Positions 14,861-23,729 of a DNA stretch of 64,000 nt are shown here, one piece after another (positions within the stretch are counted from its first letter, which is position 1; the number at the start of each line of letters is the position of its first letter). Source of the stretch: Micavibrio sp964400125 (GTDB lineage: Bacteria; Pseudomonadota; Alphaproteobacteria; Micavibrionales; Micavibrionaceae); assembly GCA_964400125.1 (NCBI GenBank), contig CAYNSR010000008.1, positions 1 through 64,000 on the forward strand, in the 5' to 3' direction. The notes below the pieces were generated by a model. The model ran no database searches, was not told the origin of the DNA, and saw nothing but the letters and a program-made list of their open reading frames with translations. A program made the position numbers and the translations under genes.

Positions 14861-15730
14861 CTAAGGCCCCGGAACCACACCCGCAACGGGCCAGAAGCCG
14901 GATGAAGCGACGAATTCCGGATTGACGAATTTTTGTGCGGCATGACCATAGGTCAGCGCATTCCCGTCCATATCGACAATCGCGCCGCCAGCGCTGGCCA
15001 GTACCGCGTGCCCCGCCGCCGTATCCCATTCCGAGGTCAGGCCGTGGCGCGGATAAATATCCGCCTTCCCGGCGGCAATCGCGCAAATTTTCAATGAACT
15101 GGCACGGTGTATAACCTTCGCCACTTTCATCTCCGCCAGAAAATCGTCGAGTTTTTTCTGGTCGCGATGATTGCGGCTGGCGACGACGACCAGTCCGGCC
15201 GCCGGAGCGGGCCGAACGGCGATGGGTTTTTCATTCCCGGTATCGGCACGCCAGCGCAGGGCCGTTCCGGGACCGCACCCGGCAAAAAGCTCGCCCGATA
15301 CGGGCGCGTAAACCACCCCGATAACCGGAACGCCACGATGCACCAGCGCGATATTGACGGTGTAATCGCCGCTGCCGTTCGGGCCTTCGAGAAATTCACG
15401 GGTGCCGTCAATCGGGTCAACCAGCCAGAACCATTCCACGCCGTTCAGGTCAGGAATTTTTCCGGCACTGACCGATTCCTCCCCGACCACCGGAATGCCC
15501 GGGGCCAGCGCCGCCAACCCGGTGACAATCATTTCTTCGGCCTCGACATCGGCGCGATGAAAAGGCGAGCCGTCATCCTTGACCTGAAATCCGTCATCTG
15601 CATCCGTGCCGACGGATTCAAAATATTGCAGCGTATGATCCCCCGCCGCGACCGCCAGACGACGCACCATGTTGCAAAGCGCCTTCGGGTGCTGGAGCAA
15701 TTGCGCTGTAGCGGGAGGAAGTGCGGTCAC
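14861..15730 (-). CDS. cysQ: CysQ-like 3'(2'),5'-bisphosphate nucleotidase
   Basis: The 289-residue protein is in the inositol monophosphatase superfamily. The metal site is formed by GEES (about 82), DPIDGTREFLEG (about 104-115) and the C-terminal WDTAAGHAVL (about 236). The FLEG and GDYTVNIAL segments are CysQ-like. The enzyme removes phosphate from PAP/PAPS, a by-product of sulfate assimilation and sulfation. Its start overlaps the end of ugd by 4 bases, so the two form an operon. That link with UDP-glucuronate synthesis could hint at sulfated or charged polysaccharide, though this is inference. Confidence 0.88.
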   Translation of the reverse strand: MTALPPATAQLLQHPKALCNMVRRLAVAAGDHTLQYFESVGTDADDGFQVKDDGSPFHRADVEAEEMIVTGLAALAPGIPVVGEESVSAGKIPDLNGVEWFWLVDPIDGTREFLEGPNGSGDYTVNIALVHRGVPVIGVVYAPVSGELFAGCGPGTALRWRADTGNEKPIAVRPAPAAGLVVVASRNHRDQKKLDDFLAEMKVAKVIHRASSLKICAIAAGKADIYPRHGLTSEWDTAAGHAVLASAGGAIVDMDGNALTYGHAAQKFVNPEFVASSGFWPVAGVVPGP

Positions 15731-17088
15731 CGTACAGCTCCTGCGGGTTCGGCGCGGGCGCGGATATTATCCTGCGGAACAATATCGGGGCGTCCGATGG
15801 ACATATAATAAAATCCGGACCCTTCGATTTCCTCGGGCTTGTAGACATTTCTAAAATCGCACAGACGTTTTTCCCGCATGAGTGAACCGAGGCGGTCCAG
15901 ATCGAGGGCACGGAATTCATTCCACTCCGTGAGGATAACAACGGCATCGGCACCGGTTGCGGCGGCATAGGGGTCCGCGCACCAGATAACGCCTTCGATT
16001 TCCTGCGCGGCCTGTTCCATGGCGACCGGATCGTATGCCGCCACTTCGGCCCCCGCCACCTGCAACAACGGCAGGACGTAGAGGCTCGGCGCTTCACGGA
16101 TATCGTCAGTGTCGGGTTTAAAAGATACACCAAGAACGGCAATGCGCCTGCCGCGCACACTCCCGCCGCAGGCGGCAATGACGCGCCGCGCCATGTCGCG
16201 GCGGCGTTCCTCGTTCACCTTGACGACCGATTCGACGATGCGCTGCGGCGCGCCGTGCTGTTCGCCGATACGCAGCAACGCTTCGGTATCCTTGGGGAAA
16301 CACGATCCGCCATAGCCCGGGCCGGCATGTAAAAATTTTGAACCGATGCGCCCGTCGAGACCAATGGCCCGCGCCACATCCTGCACATTGCCACCGACTT
16401 TTTCGCAAAGATTGGCGATTTCATTGATAAAGGTGATTTTGGTCGCGAGAAACGCATTGGCGGCATATTTCGTGATCTCCGCCGTTTCCAAAGATGTGAA
16501 AACGATGGGCGTTTCATTCAAATAAAGCGGGCGGTAGATGGAGCGCATGACATCCTGCGCCCGTTCCGTTTCGGCACCGATGACCACACGGTCGGGCCGC
16601 ATAAAATCTCCGATCGCCGCCCCTTCGCGTAAGAATTCAGGATTGGAACATACATCGAAATCCCCGTCGGGGCGCGTTTCGCGCACGATCCGCGCAACTT
16701 CGCGGGCGGTGCCGACAGGCACGGTGGATTTGGTGATGATAACGGTATACCCGTCCATCACCGCCGCCACATCCCGCGCCGCCTGATAGACAAAGGACAA
16801 ATCCGCTGCCCGATCAAAACGCCGGGGCGGGGTACCCACGGCGATAAAAACCGCATCGGCCCCTCTGGCCGCTTCGGCCACGGATGTGGTGAAGGACAAG
16901 CGCCCTGCGCCGACCTGTTTTTTCACCATATCCTCCAGACCCGGTTCGTAAATCGGAATATCGCCGGCCAGTAAACGGTCGATCTTGGCCTGATCGGTAT
17001 CAACGCAAACAACGCTCACCCCGAATTCGGCAAAACAGGTTCCGGAAACAAGACCGACATAGCCCGCACCGATCATCGCAATACGCAT
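15727..17088 (-). CDS. ugd: UDP-glucose 6-dehydrogenase
   Basis: The 453-residue protein has an N-terminal NAD site GAGYVGLVSGTCFAE (about 7-21), central TKSTVPVGTA, the catalytic Cys motif GYGGSCFPKDTEAL (about 258) and a C-terminal UDP-binding domain with LGVSFKPDTDDIREAPS. It oxidises UDP-glucose to UDP-glucuronate with two NAD+, feeding capsule, LPS and glycan synthesis. The first ~440 residues match the usual length. It is the first gene of an operon with cysQ (4-bp overlap) and is divergent from another inositol-phosphatase-family gene. Confidence 0.96.
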   Translation of the reverse strand: MRIAMIGAGYVGLVSGTCFAEFGVSVVCVDTDQAKIDRLLAGDIPIYEPGLEDMVKKQVGAGRLSFTTSVAEAARGADAVFIAVGTPPRRFDRAADLSFVYQAARDVAAVMDGYTVIITKSTVPVGTAREVARIVRETRPDGDFDVCSNPEFLREGAAIGDFMRPDRVVIGAETERAQDVMRSIYRPLYLNETPIVFTSLETAEITKYAANAFLATKITFINEIANLCEKVGGNVQDVARAIGLDGRIGSKFLHAGPGYGGSCFPKDTEALLRIGEQHGAPQRIVESVVKVNEERRRDMARRVIAACGGSVRGRRIAVLGVSFKPDTDDIREAPSLYVLPLLQVAGAEVAAYDPVAMEQAAQEIEGVIWCADPYAAATGADAVVILTEWNEFRALDLDRLGSLMREKRLCDFRNVYKPEEIEGSGFYYMSIGRPDIVPQDNIRARAEPAGAVR

Positions 17089-17227
17089 AGTATGAAGGAC
17101 CTTTCATTTGGTGACCTGCCACCCTGACCGGGAAACTACCGAATTCGGACTCCAAAAGCAAAAGGGGGTGGACAGGCCGGATGGAATCCCTTTTAAACAA
17201 TGGCAGCATTATCAGGGGAAAAATATT

Positions 17228-18115
17228 ATGACATTTCGCGCCCGCGATTATTTCCAACTGGCCGCACAGGACCCGCGCCACCATGCCCTCGGGCAGGACT
17301 ATATGACGCCGCTGCTAGTTGCCTCCGGCTTTGCCCGTTGCGCGGGGGATATCCTGATGAAACATTATGGCAAAAAAATTGATATTGTCCTGAAAGAGGT
17401 CGATCAAACCCCCGTCACCATCGCTGACCAGAAATCCAACGATTTTCTGGTCAGCCGCCTTGGCGCACTCAGCCCGGCGATTCCGGTCGTGTCCGAAGAA
17501 AACGACGACCCCGGCGCACGCAGCTATTGGACCGTTGACCCGTTGGACGGCACGCGGGAATTTATCGACCGCACGGGCGGATTCTGCGTCAAGATTGCAC
17601 TGGTCCACGATGCCGAACCAGTCGTCGGGGTCGTTTTTTGTCCGGCGCAAAACGTGCTTTACGCTGCCGCAAAGGACGGACCGGCGGTCAAAATCGGCCC
17701 TGACGGGGCCATGCGAAGCATTTCGACACGTTCCGTTATGGAGCGAAAACCCTTAAAAACCCTGTTCAACAAGAAACATGCCGACCCGGCGGAATATCAG
17801 GTCCGCCGCGCGGAACTGGCCGCTTTTGGCCTGCGCTTTCCCGCCCGTCCGCTGGTGCGTCCCGGCCTGCCGCGCAATTTGCAGGTTGCCGAAAGCCTCG
17901 CCGATGCGCATCTGGCCTGCGGCTTCGGCTCCGGCCCGCTGGCGGGCAGCGGCTATGTCTGGGACGCCGCCCCGGACGACCTGATCCTGACCCGCGCAGG
18001 CGGGTGTCTGGTGCATTACGACGGATCGAAACCGGATTACAGCCACCCGCGTGAGCGCATGCCCGGCTATATTGCTCTGGGTGATCCGGGCCTGCGGACA
18101 AAACTGCTCCGTTAA
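17228..18115 (+). CDS. Inositol monophosphatase-superfamily protein (CysQ/SuhB-related)
   Basis: The 295-residue protein has the metal-binding motifs SEEND (about 88), DPLDGTREFIDRTGG (about 100-114) and a C-terminal YVWDAAPDDLIL (about 246). It is clearly homologous in fold to the cysQ gene 1.5 kb away but distant in sequence. The substrate could be PAP, inositol phosphate or another sugar phosphate. ATG 17228 is chosen because AGGGG lies 8-13 bases upstream and the N-terminal extension in the longer frame is unlikely. It is divergent from ugd across ~140 bp, which may carry a shared promoter region. Confidence 0.82.
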   Translation: MTFRARDYFQLAAQDPRHHALGQDYMTPLLVASGFARCAGDILMKHYGKKIDIVLKEVDQTPVTIADQKSNDFLVSRLGALSPAIPVVSEENDDPGARSYWTVDPLDGTREFIDRTGGFCVKIALVHDAEPVVGVVFCPAQNVLYAAAKDGPAVKIGPDGAMRSISTRSVMERKPLKTLFNKKHADPAEYQVRRAELAAFGLRFPARPLVRPGLPRNLQVAESLADAHLACGFGSGPLAGSGYVWDAAPDDLILTRAGGCLVHYDGSKPDYSHPRERMPGYIALGDPGLRTKLLR

Positions 18116-18200
18116 GGCAAAAATCATTGATCCATCGGTGCAGTTCTGGTTAAGTACAGCATTCACCATAACCTTCTGCGATTCGACAGGGACTGATGTC

Positions 18201-18995
18201 ATGACCAAAAAATCGGCCACCGCTGCAAACGAAGCCACCGGAAACCCGCCGCAGGCCGGAAGCGCCATGCCGCTTTTCTACACCAGCCCCGCACCGCTCG
18301 ACGCGCGCAAGCATGCCGATCTGGCCCTGCGCAAAGATTTTGGTCTCGGCTTCACCAAGGGCGTCAACGCCGTCCCGATCAACATGATTGAGATGCCACA
18401 GGTCTGTCACTTCTACCCCATCGCTTTTAGCCCCGACGAACATGCAACCCCGGTTGCCTTGCTGGGCCTGCGCGATAACGAGAACCTGTTTATCAACGAA
18501 CGCGACGAATGGTATGAGGATGCCTATATCCCGGCCTATATCCGCCGTTACCCGTTTATTTTTTCCGAGATGCCGGATCAGGCGCAACTGACCCTGTGCA
18601 TCGATATGAACCAAAATGTCATCGAAGAAGGCGGCGAACAGAAATTTTTTGACGCCGACGGCAAGGGCACAACGCTGGCGCAAAACGCGCTCGAATTCTG
18701 CAAGTCGTACCATGCAGCCGCCCAGCAAACGCAGGAATTCGCAAAATTCCTTTCCCAAAGCGATCTTCTGGTCGATCGCCGCGCTGAGGTCAGCGTGGTT
18801 GGCGACCGCCGCATCAGCTTCTCCGGCTTCAAGATCGTCGATGAACAGAAATTGTCGCAGATGGACGACAAGACCTTCCTCGAATGGCGCAAGCGCGGCT
18901 ATCTGCCGTTCCTCTATGCGCATCTGTTTTCCGGCGCGCAATGGCAACGCCTGACGCGGCTGCTCAATCAACGCATCACCAAAGAAGCAAACTAG
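18201..18995 (+). CDS. SapC-family protein
   Basis: The 264-residue soluble protein matches SapC (S-layer-associated family, PF07277-like). It shows FYPIAFSPDEHATPVALLGL, then NENLFINERDEW, IPAYIRRYPFIF and LCIDMNQNVIEEGG. Original SapC proteins were found near S-layer genes of Campylobacter, but the function in alphaproteobacteria is unknown. ATG 18201 gives the canonical MPLFYTSPAPLD region within the first 40 residues. The next gene starts 29 bp downstream and is probably cotranscribed. Confidence 0.88.
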   Translation: MTKKSATAANEATGNPPQAGSAMPLFYTSPAPLDARKHADLALRKDFGLGFTKGVNAVPINMIEMPQVCHFYPIAFSPDEHATPVALLGLRDNENLFINERDEWYEDAYIPAYIRRYPFIFSEMPDQAQLTLCIDMNQNVIEEGGEQKFFDADGKGTTLAQNALEFCKSYHAAAQQTQEFAKFLSQSDLLVDRRAEVSVVGDRRISFSGFKIVDEQKLSQMDDKTFLEWRKRGYLPFLYAHLFSGAQWQRLTRLLNQRITKEAN

Positions 18996-19024
18996 ACCAG
19001 CAAAGCAAAGGGAGACGTTTAAAA

Positions 19025-19630
19025 ATGGCAAAAGTTGGCGCACAACGGGCAGCGGAGCTGACCGGAAGATCGAAATCCACCGTGCAACGGGCAATGAATG
19101 GCGGGAAACTGTCTTTCGAGGTGGACCGCAACGGTCGCCGCGTGATCGACGTTTCGGAACTGGACCGCGTTTTCGGGCTGCTGCCCCAAGGGGTCGGGGC
19201 GGGAGCTGTCGCGCCGGTGAACGACGAATTCATTGAGGCCGAACTCAAACGTGCCACCGACATGCTGGAAATGGAACGCCTGAAGATGCGCATCAAGATG
19301 CTTGAGGACCAGATCCAGAGCGCAGAAAACCAGCTTGAAGACGCGAAGGCGCAGCGCGACCAATGGCAAAAGCAGGCACAACAGGTCTTGCTGACCACCC
19401 AGTACAGCCAGAAACAGGCCGAAGAACTAAAGGCGGAACTGGTCGAACGCGACCGCCGCGCCAAGGCCCGCCGCCAGCAGGAAATCGAAGCCCGCACCAA
19501 GCGCCAGCAAGGCCAGAATCAGAATGAAAGCATCAAGATCCCGGCCCCGGACGCAGACATGCAGGGCAAAAGCGCGTTCGATATGCAGGGATTGTGGCAA
19601 CGCATTCGCGGCGACAAGAAAGTTGCCTGA
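19025..19630 (+). CDS. HTH plus coiled-coil DNA-binding-like protein
   Basis: The 201-residue protein has an N-terminal winged-HTH-like segment (residues ~5-48, AAELTGRSKSTVQRAMNGG then RRVIDVSELDRVFG) similar to MerR-type or plasmid/replication HTH domains. A long coiled coil runs from about 70 to 165 (LEMERLKMRIKMLEDQIQ), followed by a Lys/Arg/Gln-rich stretch. The arrangement resembles KfrA-like or plasmid entry-exclusion/replication proteins. A good RBS (GGGAGA) precedes ATG 19025. Cotranscription with sapC and a terminator 30 bp after the stop suggest a two-gene unit. Function is unknown. Confidence 0.7.
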   Translation: MAKVGAQRAAELTGRSKSTVQRAMNGGKLSFEVDRNGRRVIDVSELDRVFGLLPQGVGAGAVAPVNDEFIEAELKRATDMLEMERLKMRIKMLEDQIQSAENQLEDAKAQRDQWQKQAQQVLLTTQYSQKQAEELKAELVERDRRAKARRQQEIEARTKRQQGQNQNESIKIPAPDADMQGKSAFDMQGLWQRIRGDKKVA

Positions 19631-19659
19631 TTTTTGCCAGACTTGATCCTTAGAATGTG

Positions 19660-19707
19660 AAAAGGTCGGTTCTTTCGGGACCCGGCTTTTTTTCCGGCCT
19701 TTTTTTA
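19660..19707 (+). terminator. Probable terminator of the sapC/HTH unit
   Basis: AAAAGGTCGG (19660-19669) can pair with CCGGCCTTTT (19694-19703) with one wobble, followed by a T run (TTTTTTA). The loop is long (24 nt) and T-rich. Confidence 0.6.
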
Positions 19708-19771
19708 TTGCCGGAAAGACCGTAGACTGCCGTGCAACCGCTCTTTTGCGCAGAATGCGAAAGGAATATGA

Positions 19772-20416
19772 ATGCCAGCCCTCCCCATGCGATCTCTTGT
19801 CCTTGCCGCCGTGCTGGCGCTGTGCCTGTCAACCCCCGCTCTGGCACAGGACGAAGACACACTCCTGCCGCGTGAAAACCCGGCACAGGAAATGCTTGAA
19901 CCCGCAAAGCCGGAAATCGGGGAGAAAACCCCGGAGGCACCGCTGTCCGGCCTGAATCTCGAGACGCAACCCGGCGGTGCTGCGGCCGCGACGGCCATCG
20001 ACCCCAAAGATATTCCTGAAATCCTGATGAAGGAAGTCAACGAGGTCGAGCGAAGCTGCAATTACAACACGACCTATGCCGCCTACCATGATTGCCGCTG
20101 CGTGGCCGTCAAGTTTCTCGACGCCCGACTGAAAAGCGACCCTGATCGCCCCCGCCATGTGATTTATCAAACAGTCATCAATGAATGCCCCAACCCGCCC
20201 GGTATCGCAGGCCATATCTATCAGGGCTGCGTCGATGTCATGCAGTATGCACGACCAAGTGATTTTGAGAAATTCTGCACCTGCACGGCCAACGATGTGG
20301 CGCAGAGCTACAAGGACCGTCCCAATATGAACACGCGCTATATCGAAGGGTTGCGGAAAAGGGCAATGGTCCGCTGCGGTGTCGGGGAACCACCCGCGTA
20401 CAAAACGGGCCCCTGA
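19772..20416 (+). CDS. Secreted Cys-containing hypothetical protein
   Basis: The 214-residue protein has a Sec signal peptide (MPALPMRSLVLAAVLALCLS then TPALAQ). A Pro/Glu-rich low-complexity linker (about 28-75) leads into a mature domain with seven Cys, among them the pairs DCRC and CTC. The Cys-rich domain suggests a disulfide-stabilised periplasmic protein. The start at 19772 follows AAAGGA by 6 bases; ATG 19787 is a slightly shorter alternative. Its last base abuts the stop of the converging acyl-CoA dehydrogenase gene. I do not recognise a family. Confidence 0.72.
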   Translation: MPALPMRSLVLAAVLALCLSTPALAQDEDTLLPRENPAQEMLEPAKPEIGEKTPEAPLSGLNLETQPGGAAAATAIDPKDIPEILMKEVNEVERSCNYNTTYAAYHDCRCVAVKFLDARLKSDPDRPRHVIYQTVINECPNPPGIAGHIYQGCVDVMQYARPSDFEKFCTCTANDVAQSYKDRPNMNTRYIEGLRKRAMVRCGVGEPPAYKTGP

Positions 20417-22147
20417 TTATTTGAGGCAAAACGACACGACCTGCGCGGTTGCAAAATGCCCCTGCCTTGCGATCCCCGCCCAAGCTGCCGCCTGCGGCAA
20501 AATCTGGGTGCGGTAGAATTCCGAGAGAAGCGTCTTGCTCCCGCCTGCACCTTCCAGCATTGCGGCGGCCCGCGCCATACGCAACATCATCGCGCCGCAG
20601 GAAACAATCGCAAAGGCCTTGAGATACGGCGTATAAATGCAGGCAATGTCATCGAGACGGCCCGCCGCGCCCGCAGACAGAAGCGCTGCATTTGCCTGCT
20701 CCAGCGTACGCAGGGCCATCAGCAAATCCGCGGAGAAATTCTGTAATTCTGTAGGGTTCGCATTTTCCTCGCACAGGGCAGCGATTTCAGCAAACCACTG
20801 CCGCGCCGCCGCGCCGCCGTCCTTGATGATTTTGCGCAATGCCAGATCATTGGCCTGAATGCCGTTCGTCCCCTCATAAATCGGCAAAATCCGCGCATCG
20901 CGATAATATTGAGCCATGCCCGCTTCTTCGATAAACCCCATGCCGCCGAACACCTGAAGCGCCGTCGAACACACATCCACCGCCATATCGGTTCCCCATG
21001 CCTTGACCACCGGCGTCAAAAGATCAACCCGGGCCTGCGCCTGCGCATCGCCACTGCGCGCCAGATCAAGGTAAATCGCCGCTTCATATGTCAGGGCCCG
21101 CCCCGTTTCCACCAGCGCCTTCATCTGCATCAGCATCCGGGCGACATCGGGATGATGGATGATGGGCGCGGGCGCACCGGCGCTGTCCCGACCCTGCACC
21201 CGTTCCTGCGCATAGTGCAGGGCACCCTGATAGGCACGTTCGGCAATCGCAATTCCCTGCAAGCCAACTGAAAGCCGCGCATTGTTCATCATGGTGAACA
21301 TGCAGCGAATGCCTTCATTTTCCTGACCGATCAGCGTGCCAATCGCCCCGCCCTGGTCGCCATACTGCATGGTACAGGTCGGCGAGGCATGAATCCCCAG
21401 CTTGTGTTCCAGCCCCGTGCAAACCACATCGTTGCGCGAACCATCGGGGAGAAATTTCGGCACGACGAACAGGGAAATACCCCTCACGCCTTCCGGCGCA
21501 CCCGGCAGACGCGCCAGCACCAAATGAACGATATTTTCTGCATAATCATGTTCGCCGTAGGTGATAAAAATTTTCTGCCCGAAGATCCGGTATGTCCCGT
21601 CCGGCTGCCGTTCGGCGCGCGTTTTGATTGCCGAAAGATCCGATCCGGCCTGCGGTTCTGTCAGGTTCATCGTTCCGGTCCATGCGCCGGAAATCAGCTT
21701 TTCAAGATACAGTTCCTTTTGTGCGTCGCTGCCGTGACTCTCCAACGCCTCGACCGCGCCCTGATTCAGTAACGGGCACAGGCCAAAGGCCATGTTCGCC
21801 CCCTGCCACATTTCCTGTACGGCGAAGGCCAGCGCCCAGGGAAGCCCCTGCCCGCCATGCGCGACAGAAAACGGCACCGCATTCCAGCCTCCATCGCGAT
21901 ACTGCGCATAGGCATCCCTGAACCCCGGCGCAGTAGTCACCACGCCGTCTGCCAGAACGCAGCCCGTTTGATCACCCGTATGATTGAGCGGAGCGAGAAC
22001 GTCCCGCGCCAGTTTTGCCGCTTCGTCCAAAATCGCCTGAACAGTTTCGGAATCCAGATCCGCCGCCTTTGGCGCGCGCGAAAGGCCGACGACATGTTCG
22101 AGAATGAAAATCATCTCCGCGACGGGCGGGGTATAGGGAAGGGTCAT
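20417..22147 (-). CDS. Acyl-CoA dehydrogenase (long form, DmdC/FadE-like)
   Basis: The 576-residue protein has the acyl-CoA dehydrogenase fold. The middle domain shows MNLTEPQAGSDL (about 161-172), FGQKIFITYGEHD (about 189) and the C-terminal helical domain VFGGMGFIEEAGMAQYYRDA. The catalytic Glu is in PIYEGTNGIQ (about 433). The extra C-terminal ~120 residues are typical of the long family that includes DmdC (methylmercaptopropionyl-CoA dehydrogenase) and many fatty-acid dehydrogenases. FAD-dependent alpha,beta-dehydrogenation of an acyl-CoA is the expected reaction; the chain length is not predictable. Monocistronic; no electron transfer flavoprotein genes are nearby. Confidence 0.9.
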   Translation of the reverse strand: MTLPYTPPVAEMIFILEHVVGLSRAPKAADLDSETVQAILDEAAKLARDVLAPLNHTGDQTGCVLADGVVTTAPGFRDAYAQYRDGGWNAVPFSVAHGGQGLPWALAFAVQEMWQGANMAFGLCPLLNQGAVEALESHGSDAQKELYLEKLISGAWTGTMNLTEPQAGSDLSAIKTRAERQPDGTYRIFGQKIFITYGEHDYAENIVHLVLARLPGAPEGVRGISLFVVPKFLPDGSRNDVVCTGLEHKLGIHASPTCTMQYGDQGGAIGTLIGQENEGIRCMFTMMNNARLSVGLQGIAIAERAYQGALHYAQERVQGRDSAGAPAPIIHHPDVARMLMQMKALVETGRALTYEAAIYLDLARSGDAQAQARVDLLTPVVKAWGTDMAVDVCSTALQVFGGMGFIEEAGMAQYYRDARILPIYEGTNGIQANDLALRKIIKDGGAAARQWFAEIAALCEENANPTELQNFSADLLMALRTLEQANAALLSAGAAGRLDDIACIYTPYLKAFAIVSCGAMMLRMARAAAMLEGAGGSKTLLSEFYRTQILPQAAAWAGIARQGHFATAQVVSFCLK

Positions 22148-22300
22148 CTTTGTCCTGTCAGAATTTCCGGTGGATCACGGCCAAAAGGCCACCCGATTCG
22201 CAGTTCCCTACCAGCTTACCCGAAAATCCTGATAAATCCGTAATGGCACGGCATTTGCGATAGTGATTTCAGGACAATAAAAACTTTTTTGGTGCCCCGG

Positions 22301-23272
22301 ATGCCAACGAACGGAAATCATATACAAAACAACCCCTTAGCAGCGCTATCCCAGCGGGCTGGCGCCACCGTGACCAGTGCCATTCATCAGGCGAGCGTAA
22401 AAACCGGGGTCGATTTTGCCTATCTGATGGAAAAGGCTGCCGCCGAGAGCAGCTTCCGGACAGATGCCAAGGCCCGGACCAGCTCGGCCTCCGGGCTGTA
22501 CCAGTTTATCGAAAGCACATGGCTGCAAATGGTCCATCGCTACGGCGACAAGCACGGCCTTGGAGAATATGCAGAACAAATCAGTGATCGCGGCAAGGTT
22601 GCGGACCCGGCCCTGCGGCGGGAAATCCTGTCCTTGCGCGATGATCCTGAAATCGCCGCCCTGATGGCGGGCGAATTTGCTGCCGAAAATCGACGCAGTC
22701 TGGTCCATTCCGGGATCAAGGCCGGCGATATCGGTTCGACGGAATTGTATCTGGCGCATTTCCTCGGCGCCGGGGCCGCCAGCGAATTTATCAAAGGCAT
22801 GCAGGCCAATCCGCTGACACCGGCGGCGGATATCTTCCCCAATGCCGCCCGGGCCAACAAAAATGTCTTTTACGATCCCAAGACTCACCGGGCACGGTCC
22901 CTTGGCGAAATTCACGCGTTCTTTGAAAAGAAATTCGGCGGCAGCGCCACCGTCCCGGCAGAACAGCTTGTCGCCAAAGCCCGCCCTGAACCGACAAACG
23001 TGGCCGCGTTGCGCAATGTCCTCCCGCGCCCATATGCCCAGCCCCATATCCCTGCCACCGGCAATGCAATGACCATGGTTGATTTCGATATCGACACAAT
23101 CGGCATTCTGGCGCTGATGGGCGATTCTGGCAGCGACTTGTCCCGGAACCGCGCCGCACCGCGCCTGCCGCAATCCCTGCTGCATGACCCGGTTGCCCTT
23201 ATGCTGATGGCCCGCAACACGGAAGAGCAGGAAAATCGGGGCGGGATCACCCGCAATGACCGTCAAAAATAA
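22301..23272 (+). CDS. Lytic transglycosylase-like (SLT domain) protein
   Basis: The 323-residue protein has an SLT-type lysozyme-like domain in the N-terminal 160 residues. The catalytic Glu is probably in KAAAESSF (about 47) and the following ASGLYQFIESTWLQMV is the typical GLxQF motif. ELYLAHFLGAGAASEFI matches the later conserved helix. The C-terminal half is low-complexity and may bind partners. No clear signal peptide is visible, which is unusual for a peptidoglycan-acting enzyme. Related proteins are found near flagellar or prophage genes, but none are here. Start ATG 22301 is preferred; TTG 22289 is possible. Confidence 0.8.
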   Translation: MPTNGNHIQNNPLAALSQRAGATVTSAIHQASVKTGVDFAYLMEKAAAESSFRTDAKARTSSASGLYQFIESTWLQMVHRYGDKHGLGEYAEQISDRGKVADPALRREILSLRDDPEIAALMAGEFAAENRRSLVHSGIKAGDIGSTELYLAHFLGAGAASEFIKGMQANPLTPAADIFPNAARANKNVFYDPKTHRARSLGEIHAFFEKKFGGSATVPAEQLVAKARPEPTNVAALRNVLPRPYAQPHIPATGNAMTMVDFDIDTIGILALMGDSGSDLSRNRAAPRLPQSLLHDPVALMLMARNTEEQENRGGITRNDRQK

Positions 23273-23430
23273 ATCCGATTACAGAACCACAAATGAATTA
23301 TTTTAAAATTATTTAAGTATAAAATTATTTATTACTCTTTTATTTAACAAATACTTTATAAAAAAGTAAAAACATGGGAATCATAATATCAATTACTATT
23401 ATAACTGTATTTGATTTTACTTGATTATCA

Positions 23431-23458
23431 TTGACTTTTTAAAAAATACATGTATATT
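23431..23458 (+). promoter_or_regulatory. Sigma70-type promoter of the 51-aa protein
   Basis: TTGACT (23431-23436), 16-bp spacer with an A-tract, TATATT (23453-23458). It sits in an extremely AT-rich stretch (about 23275-23460) and is about 32 bp upstream of the small gene's start. Confidence 0.7.
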
Positions 23459-23490
23459 GAAGCTGTAACGACTAAGCAAAGGAGGACTAA

Positions 23491-23646
23491 ATGGCTCTTC
23501 GTCTTGGTTACTACAGAAACGATGCCCTGAAACGGATGTTTCGACTGGCCGGTCAGGGCGGATACACAAGCACCACGGGACTGCTCCGTAAACGCGTGAA
23601 TGCAATGCTGTGGAGCTACTGGCATAAACCCGCGCCGGTGCTGTAG
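23491..23646 (+). CDS. 51-aa basic Arg/Trp/Tyr-rich protein
   Basis: ATG 23491 follows a near-perfect Shine-Dalgarno AAAGGAGGACTAA. The 51-residue product starts MALRLGYYRNDALKRMFRLA and ends WSYWHKPAPVL. It has 7 Arg, 3 Lys, 2 Trp and 3 Tyr, no Cys and no clear membrane helix. A consensus promoter and a strong terminator frame the gene closely, so it is a dedicated transcription unit. Possible roles include a ribosome- or nucleic-acid-associated small protein or a membrane-active peptide; none is supported by homology I recognise. Confidence 0.7.
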   Translation: MALRLGYYRNDALKRMFRLAGQGGYTSTTGLLRKRVNAMLWSYWHKPAPVL

Positions 23647-23685
23647 AGACGACCGGGGGAATACCGGTCCATAAAAGGCCTGAAC

Positions 23686-23719
23686 AAGGCGCCTTCGCTG
23701 ACCATGAGGGCGCCTTTTG
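23686..23719 (+). terminator. Rho-independent terminator after the 51-aa gene
   Basis: AAGGCGCC (23686-23693) and GGCGCCTT (23709-23716) form a perfect 8-bp stem followed by TTTTG. It lies between the small gene and the end of the converging tsaC-like gene. A smaller hairpin GACCGG/CCGGTC precedes it at 23651-23669. Confidence 0.85.
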
Positions 23720-23729
23720 TATTGGGCAT

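Noticed and set aside
22346..23266. 306-aa minus-strand frame opposite the lytic transglycosylase
   Set aside because: The plus strand carries the SLT motifs and normal start; the other strand is a shadow.
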